From Acanthamoeba lenticulata (lineage: Eukaryota; Discosea; Longamoebia; Acanthamoebidae): DNA of 64,000 nucleotides. Where the stretch lies: the NCBI GenBank assembly GCA_002179805.1, contig NAVB01000277.1, positions 1 to 64,000 on the forward strand. The letters are read 5' to 3'. Shown piece after piece: positions 1-9,403 of the stretch (positions within the stretch are counted from its first letter, which is position 1; each line of letters starts with the position of its first letter). The position numbers and the translations under genes are program-made. Below the pieces are notes generated by a model. That model was not told the origin of the DNA, ran no database searches, and saw nothing but the letters and a program-made list of their open reading frames with translations.

Positions 1-17
1 ATATCGCTTTTTTTCAG

Positions 18-83
18 GGCAAGAACGAGCCGTCCAAGAAGCCCGCGGCCGTGGTCGAGCAGCTCGCGCGCTACTACCTCTGA
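18..83 (+). CDS. 3'-terminal exon of an unidentified gene (partial)
   Basis: A pyrimidine-rich tract ending in CAG at 15-17 looks like a 3' splice site. It is followed by 21 open codons and a TGA at 81-83. The encoded tail is lysine-rich and ends in ARYYL. The rest of the gene lies left of the window, so no function can be given. The reading frame is inferred from the open frame and the GC-rich codon use. Confidence 0.5.
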   Translation, partial: GKNEPSKKPAAVVEQLARYYL

Positions 84-191
84 AAATGCTTCTTGTTGTT
101 CGATTCTACAACAAAGAAACGCCAAAGTTCATCAAAGTTCTCTGTTCTCAACAACGACAACGACTACACAACACAAAACAAAAACAAAAGG

Positions 192-834
192 ATGCCAGGT
201 CGAGCTTGGGAGGTCATGGCCCACCTGCTGGGCGTGCTGGCCACCGTATTCTACCTGGTTTCAGCTGTTCTTCTCATCGTGAGCTCCTCGCTCACCATCT
301 CCAACACCCAGAGGGACTGGCCCTGACCGGCACCACCTCGGGCACCTTCATCATCGTACCTACCAGCACGCCCTCCTCTGATGTTAAGACGGTTCTACAC
401 CAACATGGCCCGCAGGCGGGCGGCTTGGTCATGCTTGCGGCCGAGTGGCTTCTGTTGCACTTGTACAACGCCAAGGGCGTACGTGGGAACACAAGGACGG
501 GCCAAGCGTCCATGCTCCTCTCGTCCCTTCCCGTCATTGCTTGTGCGCCTTCAAACCGAATCACCAAGCTTGTTCAAGAAGAAGAAGAAGAAGAGAGCTG
601 ACTTGCCGCTTGGTGGTGTTGTTAGCGGGCGTCGTCTACACCATCGGTTATGCCATCAAGATCGGCTAGCCCGGTTCGCGTGGCGCCAGCGTCCTGGCGA
701 CCATTGGTGCGGCCTTCCTGCTCTACGGCCTGCTCATGCGCCTGTTTGCCTTCGAGAACGCCAAGGCCAAACCCAGCTGGGGTCGACTCCAGAGAAGAGC
801 TTTGAATTTCTTGTATTTTTTTTCCAGCCAATGA
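192..834 (+). pseudogene. Possible small multi-pass membrane protein gene with an in-frame TAG
   Basis: I do not recognise a family. An ATG at 192 opens a hydrophobic stretch (HLLGVLATVFYLVSAVLLI). Further hydrophobic segments follow in pieces that short GT-AG introns could join, for example 356-415 and one starting at 479. The third piece (GVVYTIGYAIKIG, from 628) meets a TAG at 667-669. The same frame then continues as a convincing membrane helix (SVLATIGAAFLLYGLLMRLFAF) to a TGA at 832. The set resembles a four-helix protein of about 120 residues. Either the TAG is a real break, or the splice model or base call is wrong here. The splice sites around 279-313 and 620-626 do not fit cleanly. 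Confidence 0.35.
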
Positions 835-879
835 GGATTTGAAAAGAGTAATCAATGAGGAAGGGCTGGAAGCGAAAAG

Positions 880-2582
880 ATGGAAGAAGAAGGAGAAGGA
901 GCGGTGAAGAAGGGCTTCGTGGTGTGCGTGCAGCCGTGGCTCGAAGCGAGGCATTACGCCACAGCCCGCACGTTCAAGCAAGCGCTGAGCGCGCTCCTCA
1001 CGCAGGCCCGACAGCGCGCAGGAGAGGAGGACCCGCAAGGCGACGATGGCCACGCTCCTCCCAGCACAGCTGATTCCACGAGCGATGCGGCGGGAGCTCA
1101 ACCAGCCAAGCAGCGTCCCGCCATGCTGGTCGTCTTCCCTGAGATGGTTCGCGTGTGCTTCCCCGCCCAGTTAGTGTGCTGGCATTTTAATGGTTGTTAG
1201 TTCGTGTGGAGCAGATCGGCACATGGTTGGTGGCCGCCGATGAGCTGCCCCCCGACTTTGCCGGTGAGGCCAAGCCGCACACTCACACGGGTGGCCCATG
1301 GCGTTGTTCCTCACCAGCCCAGTGGACATGTTGGCACGCAGGAAACTCTTCGGCGGCGATGGCAATCGTGATCCGGCGGCATTGGTGGCTCTTTCTGGCC
1401 TCCTTCGTGCAGTCCCTCCTTCGAGACCACTTCAGGCACGACCTTGCCTGAACCACTCCCATGCCAACGTTCCAAGCTGATGTCGTGTCCTTCCCATGCG
1501 CAGGTTCAGCTTGCTGGCACACGTTCAGCGCGCCCTCTTCCGGCTCAAGGCCCGTCGTACGAGCTCCACTTGGGTCTCTTTCTCGCTTGGCGTTGACGTT
1601 GGCATGCGTGCCGTGCATTCCAGGCATGTTCCACATGTACCGCTCGGTGTTTTCCGAACTGGCCCGCGAGTACGACGCCTGGATCGTGGCCGGTTCGATC
1701 CTTTTGCCGCGCGTGGCGTGCACGCCCACACGGACCGGCCCGTCTGGGCTGAGGCTTCGCCTCACGGACAGAGGCCTGTACAACGTGTCGATGTCCTTTG
1801 GCCCCGACGGCAGCGTGCGCAATGTCGTCCACAAGTGCTATCTGGACGCCAAGGGTCCGCGCTTGAGCGAGCTCTCGTGCCAACCAGCATGACAGTTGGC
1901 TGACCTAACCCGTCTCGTGTGCACAGAGCTGCAGTTTGTGGATTCGGCGCCGCTGCGCAGCGCCGTCAGAGCATTCGACTCGCCCTTGGGCACCGTCGGC
2001 GTGGCCATCTGTGCCGATAGGTTCGCTTGACCAGCGCTGGCGCCCTCTGTCTGCCCTTTTGCCTGAACGGAGCTCTCTGCCTTCTTCTTTTCTTCTTCTC
2101 GCGTGTGTTTGTACGTTGCAGCTGGTACCCCAAGACGTATGCGCGTATGCGGGACTTGGGCACCGACATCGTGTGCGTTCCGGCCTTTGTCACTCCGGGC
2201 GAGATCTGGGGCGCGCCCTGGGGCGGCTACAGCGGACTTGCCCGCCACTTCCCAACCGACGTCGATCCGGCCCACGCCGGAGGCCGCATCACAGTACGGA
2301 GTCTTGGCGCCAATGGCAGTCATGTATCCAGACTGATAAACGGTGTTGCAACGCAACGCACAGGAAGCCGAGGCTTGGCAGCGCTACGCGCTCCAAGGGA
2401 GGCTGCGCGGCGCTGGCGCCCGGGTCGGGGTGTGCGCTTACCTGGTGGGCCGCCTCTGGGAGATGACCGGCGGCGGCGCGTCCGTGATCGTTGCTGGCGA
2501 CGGCGCCGTCCTGTCCTGCGCGCCGGAAGGTCAAGGCATCGGCAGTGTCCTCCTCCACGAGATCGACCTCCCCGTTCATTAA
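880..2582 (+). CDS. Carbon-nitrogen hydrolase (nitrilase superfamily)
   Basis: Probably hydrolyses a C-N bond (amide or nitrile) of a small substrate in the cytosol; the substrate cannot be read from the sequence. The Glu-Lys-Cys triad of the superfamily is present: Glu in LVVFPEM near 1141, Lys in VVHKCYLD near 1832, and Cys in VGVAICADSWYP, the last split by an intron. The segments IGTWLVAADELPPDF, EYDAWIVAGSILLP and YNVSMSFGPDG between them are typical. The start ATG at 880 is the first in frame, with an acidic leader before the conserved GFVVCVQP strand. Exon 1 runs 880-1146 and exon 2 1215-1263; at least four more introns follow. The stop is TAA at 2580-2582. The next gene is convergent, about 155 bp away. 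Confidence 0.85.
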
Positions 2583-2737
2583 GCGCCGTTGTTCTCTCGC
2601 TTTCGTTCTTTCGAGTTTCGTTTTTCATTCTTTCTTCCTTTTTATTGTTTGATTTTGTCTTTGCTCTAAAAGAAAATGGAGGAGAGGATGAGGAGAGGAG
2701 AGGCAGAAGGTTCTCGTTTGTGCCGCGCAACGCGGCC

Positions 2738-5700
2738 TCAATCCGACTGGAAGGGGCCCGCGCCCAGGAGCAGATTGCGGTGCGTGAACTTGAGGGAGTA
2801 CACCGGCGTCTTCTTCGTGCCGAACGTCTTCAGCAGCTCTGGCGCCCTGCGTGCCCCAAAATACGGATTTTCCCAATCAATAAATAAATAAATCCATAAA
2901 TAAATAATTGGGATTGAATCGTACTTGGTCACTGCGCGCTTCTTGCCGCCGGTCCGGCCCGGGTCGTCCGAGTGCGAGAAGAGGGCCGACGCGTGCGCGT
3001 TGGTCGCCGGCGGGAGCGGCGTCGGGGCCGGGCTGCCGGTGATAGACGCCGTCGCCGCCGCGAGACCGGGCGAGGGCGCCGTCGCCGCCGATCGATCCAT
3101 CGCCCACAGTCGCACCGTCTGTCGTGATGACACGCGCGCACAAGCGAGGTCAGCTGCACACACACGCGCACACGCGCGCGAGAGGGGCGGCCTCAGCGGC
3201 GGGCGGGGGAGGAACACGCACATTGTCGGCAGAACCAGAGGCGAGGAGAGTGCCCTCGGCCGAGAAGTCGAGGGACCAGATCGTCTTCTCGTGGTGGCCC
3301 GCGAGTACCTTTACCCGCTTGCCCGTTCCCAGGTCCCAAATCATCACGCTCCTGTCCTCACCTGCTCGTCGTCGTTGCGACATCAGCAGCCGTTCAAAGA
3401 ACGAAAGCGAAATTGTAAAGAACGAAATAAAGGACGGACCGGCGGAGGCGAGGAGGCGGCCGTCGGGGGAGAAGGCCAAGGCGTAGATGGGCCCGAAGTG
3501 GCCGGTGAAGATGCGCACGCAGTTGCCCGAGTTCATCTCCCACAGGCGGATCGACTTGTCGCTCGAGCCCGTCGCCACGTAGTTGCAGTTCGGGTGGAAC
3601 TTGACGCACTGCACCGAGACCATTGTATCAACGACATGACCACGATCACGACACGCGCGTGCGGGAGACGTACGTCGACATCGGAGAGGTGACCCGCGAA
3701 GATGCGGAGCGGGTAGATGTGGTCCGTGCTCCAGAGCCGTGCCGTCCGGTCGTGACTCGCCGTGGCAAAGTAATACCTGCCCACAAATACAATAAATAAA
3801 TACATAAATAGATGAATATAGAAAATGAATAAGAAAATCAATCGTACCCGAGGGGACTGAACTCGACGTCCCAGACGGGGTAGTTATGGCCACGATAGCA
3901 CACGAGGTTTGTTCGCGTCTCGAGATTCCACAAACGCGCTGGTGGCATCACGATTATGATCATTATCATCATGATCAGCATCATGATGTTCGTGAATGAT
4001 CAATTGATGTCATTGTGTTCGCCGACAACATGCAGATGATGATGAAGAGGAGGAGGAGGAGGAGGAGGAAAAGGCGGCGTACCGGTGTTGTCCTCCGAGG
4101 CGGAGATGAGGTATTGGTTGTCGGGGCTGAAGTTGCAGGCGTAGACGGGGCCCGAGTGGCCCAGCAGCTGTACATAGTCCGTCGTCCGCTTGCGCGCTGT
4201 CGGAGCCTCGTCCTTGTCCGTCCCGAAGATGCGCTGGTGGTCCTTCTGCAGGTCCCACACCTTGATCGACGAGTCCGCGTAGCCGCCCGCCACCACGCTC
4301 GCGTCCCGCGTGATGTCGACACAATTTATGCTGCGATTTTTAACCACAACAAATAAAAATATATTACAATTGGAAATAAATTGATTATAAAATAAAGGAG
4401 AATAAAAGAGCACCTGTTGTGAGAGTTGAGGAATGTGAAGAAGCAGATGGAGGGGAGCGAGGCCGACGACAGGGCGACCCGTCGTCGCAGGTCCTCCAAT
4501 CGCTTGATCTCCAGCGTCTCGTTGCTGATCATGCACCACAAAGTCAAAAGAAATAAGACAATCGAAAGAACGAAGACGATGAAGACAAGGACGACGCACA
4601 CGGCCGGGACGGGGACCATGGACTTGATGGTCTCGATGGGCGGGCCGGCCGGCTCGGTCGGCTCGGTCTTGACCCGCTTGGAGGTGGGCGTCTCCTTGGC
4701 AGCCTTCTTGGCCTCGTCCTTGTCGGCGTCGTCCTTCTCGCCGCCTTCCTTATCAATGTCCATCTGGCTGCTCTCGTCCTTGCCGCCGCCCACGTCCTCC
4801 TTTTCCTTCTCCTTCTCTTTCTCCTTTTCTTTTTCCTTCTCCTTTTCTTTCTCCTTCTCCTCCTCCCTCTCGGCGGCTTCCTCCTTGAGGTGGGCCACCT
4901 GCTCCTCGAGCAGGCCCCAGTGGACCTCCTTCTTGTTGATGTTGTCCACCTCGCTGGTCGAGTGCCCCGTGATCGCGTCGTACTCGAGCTCGGCCTGCTC
5001 GTCCGGCTCTCCGCTAAACACTGTTTTTGTTTGAAAAAGTCGTACATTTTTAGATAAATTACAGATAACGTCTTGTAAATGATTGATTCTGTTGTTTTAA
5101 AGAAGAATTAAAAGTATGAGAAGAATGTACCCTTGATGTCGAGGTACTGATTGGCGAGGCCCAGGAGGAGAGTCATCTTGGGCTGCTCGAGGAAGGCCAC
5201 CAGCAGGTTGGCGCTGTAGCGGCACATGCGGATGGGCGACTTGAATTTCCGGAATTTCTGGGCCACCTGGTGGGACAGCCGCACGACACACGACGACACG
5301 CGCGCACGAAGCCGTGTGACTCGAGTGGCCCATCGATGGGGACGCGCAGGACAGCACCCACGACGACATCTGGTAGCTCGATCGAGAAGGCGAAAGGGAA
5401 GGGGAGCTGAGCGTACCTGGTTCTCTTCGATCTGCTGCTTGCTGGTGACGGCCTGCAGCCGTTGAATCTCGTCGAGATGGAGATCCTCGTGCTCAGACAA
5501 GTGCTTTTGCAAGAATGCCATCGCTGCAGTAATGATGCCCCACCACCCATTCCGCCATTTCATCAGCCCATCATCATCACGATGCCTCGCCGGTCCCGCC
5601 AGCATTTCGACGAGTGACTGTTCAACAAGTAGCGTAAAGAGTAGCGCAATCATGTACCGGCGTCTGGGCGGTTATCCGATACCATGTCGAGGAAGAGATG

Positions 5701-6149
5701 CACGTAAACGGGGTAGAGGACGCCGAGCAGCTCGAACTGGCAGATGAAGGGCATGAAGCCGCAGATGAGAAATGGAGGCCCCGGGGGGGAGGGGGCATGC
5801 ACGATTATGGCTAAAATGGCAAGAATTGCAAACAAATTCGAAAGGAGGAAGTGAATGGAACCTTGTAGCGATCAAGTGAAGCGTAAATCCAATCTCTAAG
5901 TGCGATGTAGGCCTCATCGTAACGTTCAGGTGATCGGTCAAGGGCACCGAACGAAGATATGAGATTGGTTATGCTTGCTTCACTGTCTAGTGCAGTCTCA
6001 AACGCGGTCTGCTCTGCCGTACGCTCTCCAGATCGTTCTCCATATACACGATTCGCTTCTTGTTGCAAGACTGCTGCCGCACCTTTGTATCCCTTCTTCC
6101 TCAAGTACACGAGGATTGCCTGGTCGGTGTCCCGTTCCTTGGAGCTCAT
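2738..6149 (-). CDS. TAF5: TFIID subunit TAF5 (LisH, NTD2 and WD40 repeats)
   Basis: TAF5 is a scaffold of the TFIID general transcription factor and acts in the nucleus. Reading leftward from the ATG at 6149, a LisH motif ([18 protein letters not shown]) comes first. The TAF5 NTD2 helices follow ([52 protein letters not shown]). Next is a highly charged linker with a Lys-Glu run (about 4795-4870), then six WD40 blades (for example [45 protein letters not shown]). It ends in the TAF5-type tail [18 protein letters not shown] is at 2738-2740. About ten AT-rich introns interrupt the gene. A longer frame to 6179 would need a TTG start, so 6149 is preferred. A TAF5L-type SAGA subunit is the only close alternative. 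Confidence 0.93.
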
Positions 6150-6699
6150 CTCAAGCCGACCCTCCTTTCTGGCCAACAATCGAACGATTAGAGGCTATTT
6201 TCCCTTCCCGTGAATAATTCTTATGTTTTTGAAACAAAATCAAAACGTTTCGGAATGCACGAGGTGCTGGGATTTTGTCGCCATCGGCTCTGCAGGCCAA
6301 GGGGGAAATTTCTTCCTTTTTCCATCGTTTGTGGTTCGTGTGTTTCCTGCTGTGATGCACGGCCCAATGAACATGCATAATAGCGACCAACCCTCGGACG
6401 TGTCCGACGCGCTCAAACTCCAGTCTGGGGGCATCAGACAGATCAAACCTTGGTGATCTCTGCCGGATTTCTGCCAATTTATGCCCTCGGCCGAGCGTAC
6501 GGGTGGTCTTTGGGCTTACAGTACAAATAGGGGACCTCTCTGTGTCTCCATTCATCATTATCATCATCAGCTGGCTCGGTAGTGCAATCACTGCCGCAAA
6601 CCTCAGGTTCCCCACCTCGCAACTACGCCAGGCACAGCACAAGCATAACTCGACCTGCTGCGAAACAATAGCCAACGACCACACATCACCAGCATCGTC
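6150..6699. promoter_or_regulatory. Divergent intergenic region between TAF5 and the secreted-protein gene
   Basis: These 550 bp separate two divergent start codons and must hold both promoters. A weak TATA-like element (TACAAATA) lies at 6522-6529, about 170 bp before the ATG at 6700, and an ATC/TCATCA-rich run follows at 6550-6568. No long open frame with the codon use of the neighbours is seen. Confidence 0.4.
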
Positions 6700-7767
6700 A
6701 TGATGTCCACCAAATCAACCTGGACCCTCTTCCTGGTCCTTCTGGCCAGCTTCCTCCTCGCTCTGGCTTCCGCCGCGGACCCTTCCCCGGCTTCTTCTCC
6801 GGCCGCTGCTGCTTCCCCCGTGGCCGAGGCTTCGCCGGCCGCCTCACAGGCTCCCTCCCCCGGTAGCGGCGGCAGCACCATGCCCGACCTCAAGCCCGCC
6901 CTTAACCTTCAGAACGGCTTCCAGCTCACCGACGACGGCACTGGGTTCATCGCCACGCACGGCAACTCCAAGTTCGCCATCCGCTTGACTTGCATCCGCG
7001 AGGTCGGCAGGGGCGGCGGTGGTGCCATCCAGGAGGCCGAGATTGCCGTCGGCCAGAAGCAGGTCATCCGGCCTCAGCAGCTGTGGGACCCCGACCTGGG
7101 CTCGGTCTACTCCGAGTTCTCGCAGAACGTGGGCCTGGCCTCGCCCGACGGCGCCGTGTTCAACTGGAACATCAAGTCCTTCACCGACAAGTACCACATG
7201 GAGGCCGTCCCGGGCTCCAAGCAGTTCATCGCCCTTCTGCCGGGCAACGTCAAGGCCAACATCCAGATCGAGTGGCCCGTCAAGTCGTACCTCAACGGAT
7301 TCCAGGTGTGCACGGAGGTCACGTGGGACATCGCCGACGAGGACTACTACCTCTTCATGAACAACAACACCCTGCCCGGCCAGAAGAAGAATGTCACCAA
7401 GGAGCCGACCATCAACTACGAGCTGGCCAAGGACACCAAGGGCCGCACTAACGGCTTCAGCCTCAAAGGCCCCTTCGTGTTCGCCTACCTCTGGCCCGGC
7501 CGCGGTGGCTTCACCTTCCTGAGCAAGAACCCCTACGGCAAGTCGGGCGAGCCCAACTTTGCCAACGTGAACGTCACCCTCAACAAGGCCAAGTGGACCC
7601 AGAAGGGCAGCGTTGAGGTCGTGGTCACCACCGACCGCGCGGCCGAGAAGATCCTGCTCGATCCGCTCATGGACATCGAGAACGGCTGGGCGTCGGGTCT
7701 CCTCCCGAACCTGTCTCTGCTCTTCGCCATCCTCTTCTCCTTCACCACGCTCGCGCACTTCCTCTAA
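6700..7767 (+). CDS. Secreted, probably GPI-anchored surface protein of unknown function
   Basis: This intronless 355-codon gene starts at a tandem ATG ATG. The N-terminus is a clear signal peptide (TLFLVLLASFLLALASA) followed by a Pro/Ala/Ser-rich spacer. The middle part of about 250 residues carries several Asn glycosylation sequons (NNNT, NVT). The C-terminus has a small-residue site (NGWASG) followed by a terminal hydrophobic stretch (LSLLFAILFSFTTLAHFL) with nothing after it, the usual layout of a GPI attachment signal. I do not recognise the central domain. Codon use is strongly GC-ending, which suggests high expression. Most neighbours are intron-rich, so the lack of introns stands out. 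Confidence 0.85.
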   Translation: MMSTKSTWTLFLVLLASFLLALASAADPSPASSPAAAASPVAEASPAASQAPSPGSGGSTMPDLKPALNLQNGFQLTDDGTGFIATHGNSKFAIRLTCIREVGRGGGGAIQEAEIAVGQKQVIRPQQLWDPDLGSVYSEFSQNVGLASPDGAVFNWNIKSFTDKYHMEAVPGSKQFIALLPGNVKANIQIEWPVKSYLNGFQVCTEVTWDIADEDYYLFMNNNTLPGQKKNVTKEPTINYELAKDTKGRTNGFSLKGPFVFAYLWPGRGGFTFLSKNPYGKSGEPNFANVNVTLNKAKWTQKGSVEVVVTTDRAAEKILLDPLMDIENGWASGLLPNLSLLFAILFSFTTLAHFL

Positions 7768-8086
7768 GCAGGAGGCAAGCCACAACTCCACAAACCTCTT
7801 CTTTCAGGCGATACGAGAGCGATCGCCACAAAATGTGTGATACACCCTCTTTATCATGTTCTTTACAACGTATTCTTATTGGTTCCAGTAAACCTTCCAT
7901 CAAATCTATTCCTTTTGCATTTCTTTTTGTCTTGTGGAAAAAATAAATTAAACCTCGCAAAAATAACATTTAAATAACACCTCCCCTGCCTCTGGAGTTG
8001 CCGCATGGAGAGGTACGAACTGCAGGTCGTTTGCTGTACCTTTGCTTGCACTCAACTTGCGAAGCTATGTGGCGAGTGAGCATGTG
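7768..8086. other. Intergenic, no gene seen
   Basis: These 319 bp follow the secreted-protein stop and precede the methyltransferase start. The left half is AT-rich and probably holds the 3' UTR and poly(A) signals of the upstream gene. No coding frame or repeat is evident. Confidence 0.5.
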
Positions 8087-9020
8087 ATGTTAAATGTGCC
8101 GTACGAAGGACGGGTGGTTTCCCTCCGCATTGCTCGCGTAGAGGAGCTTGCCCCTTGTGATGCCGGTGCGTAGTGTCTATCCTCCTTGCATGTGAATCAC
8201 GAGATGAATTGTTTCTTCATCTTTCATCTGCGCAGCGGGAATTCTGGACGGCAGCTCCGACCTCACGGGGCTCATGTTGTGGCCTGCGGCCGAGGCGATG
8301 GTACGCAAACCTCCGGCGTCCAACACCAACCCACTTCTCAGGGAGCTAACAAGCGCGATGAGGCGGCCATCAGGCGCGGCTCATCGCCTCGGCGCCGGAC
8401 GAGTGGCGCGGCAAGACCGTGCTCGAGCTGGGCGCCGGCGTTGGGCTCGTCGGTCTCGTCGCCTCGCTCTTCAGTGACCAAGTGCTGATCACCGATGGCG
8501 AGGACGAGGCCCTGGCTATGATCGAGGACAACATCCGCACCAATCGTGACGTTCTTCCCGATACCGCCAACGTGCACAGCTGCCGCTTGGACTGGACGGA
8601 GGACCTCGCTGCGTGGAAGCTGAAGCAGCCAGTTGGTTGTTGTTCCTCATTCGACATCATTGTAGGCTCGGACATCATGTACGTCATGTGGCTTCCAGAA
8701 TCATCGCGTCGTCTCATTAGACTCACGTCCGCCTAATACGCAGTTACTCGCATGAGGCGCTGGAGCCGCTGTTCAAGGTGGTTCAGGAGCTGCTTGCGCA
8801 CACGGACGACGCGCGCTTTGTTGTGCTCTACAGTTCGCGCGGCAAGCGACTGGACGATCGCCTGCCCGAGGTGGCGGCCGCACACGGCTTCGATGTACAG
8901 CTCGTCCTTCATACTCCGCCACCACACAGCTCTTCCGCGGTGACGGCAGACAGCAGTGGAGCCGAACCAATGCGGCTGTGCACCTTCTCTCGCAAGCCTA
9001 ATATTATTAAAATTAATTAA
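8087..9020 (+). CDS. METTL21/FAM86-type protein lysine methyltransferase
   Basis: A seven-beta-strand S-adenosylmethionine methyltransferase of the family that methylates lysines on chaperones and elongation factors; the exact target is unknown. SAM-binding motif I is TVLELGAGVGLVGL, and the acidic end of strand 2 is LITDGED. The family motif reads FDIIVGSD followed by IIYSHEALEPL, joined across an intron. LMLWPAAEAM is the usual region upstream of motif I. Four exons fit with consistent phases: 8087-8165, 8236-8300, 8374-8678 and 8744-9020, giving 241 residues, a normal size. TAA is at 9018-9020. Confidence 0.88.
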
Positions 9021-9403
9021 AAAATCAATCCTCTGTGGCATGCTTCGTTATCATTTGGCCTACCAGTTTGGTGGGCTAGTTGTTGCTGATGGATCGAGGG
9101 ATTGGCCGAAGAGAGATCACTGCACCCAGTGCAGGCGTGATGGAGCCATTCGCACATATTTTTGTGGCTTCCTCACATTCCAGACATTTTTCATCTTTCC
9201 ATTGCGTTTTGAAGATAAAAGCTGACGACCGTGGCTTGGTGAGGCCTCTTTGCTGCCCATCTCGAGCACAAACAAATAGCCCCAATTTAAGGAACAGGCC
9301 AGGCGACCGGTTCGTGTTGCTCCTGCCTTGTTTCGCGCCCTCAATTGTGCTTGTCCAAGATCGACTCATCATTGCAGTCCAGATTCGATAGAATTGGATC
9401 AAG
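9021..9403. other. Intergenic upstream of the IP3-receptor gene
   Basis: These 383 bp hold no convincing gene. They should contain the 3' end of the methyltransferase transcript and the promoter of the channel gene. I see no clear TATA element close to the start codon. Confidence 0.45.

Noticed and set aside
1298..1480. Alternative frame through the hydrolase (starting MALFLTSPVD)
   Set aside because: The other frame, reached in phase from exon 2, gives the helical segment expected in this hydrolase family before ALFRLKAR.
2879..2908. AAATAAATAAAT run as a possible replication or attachment site
   Set aside because: It lies in an AT-rich intron of TAF5, and runs of this kind fill many introns of the window.
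6150..6179. Longer TAF5 N-terminus beginning at 6179
   Set aside because: That start would be TTG. The ATG at 6149 directly precedes the LisH motif.
6844..7791. Minus-strand open frame of 315 codons opposite the secreted protein
   Set aside because: The plus strand has a signal peptide, sequons and a GPI-type end. The minus frame is a codon-bias artefact.
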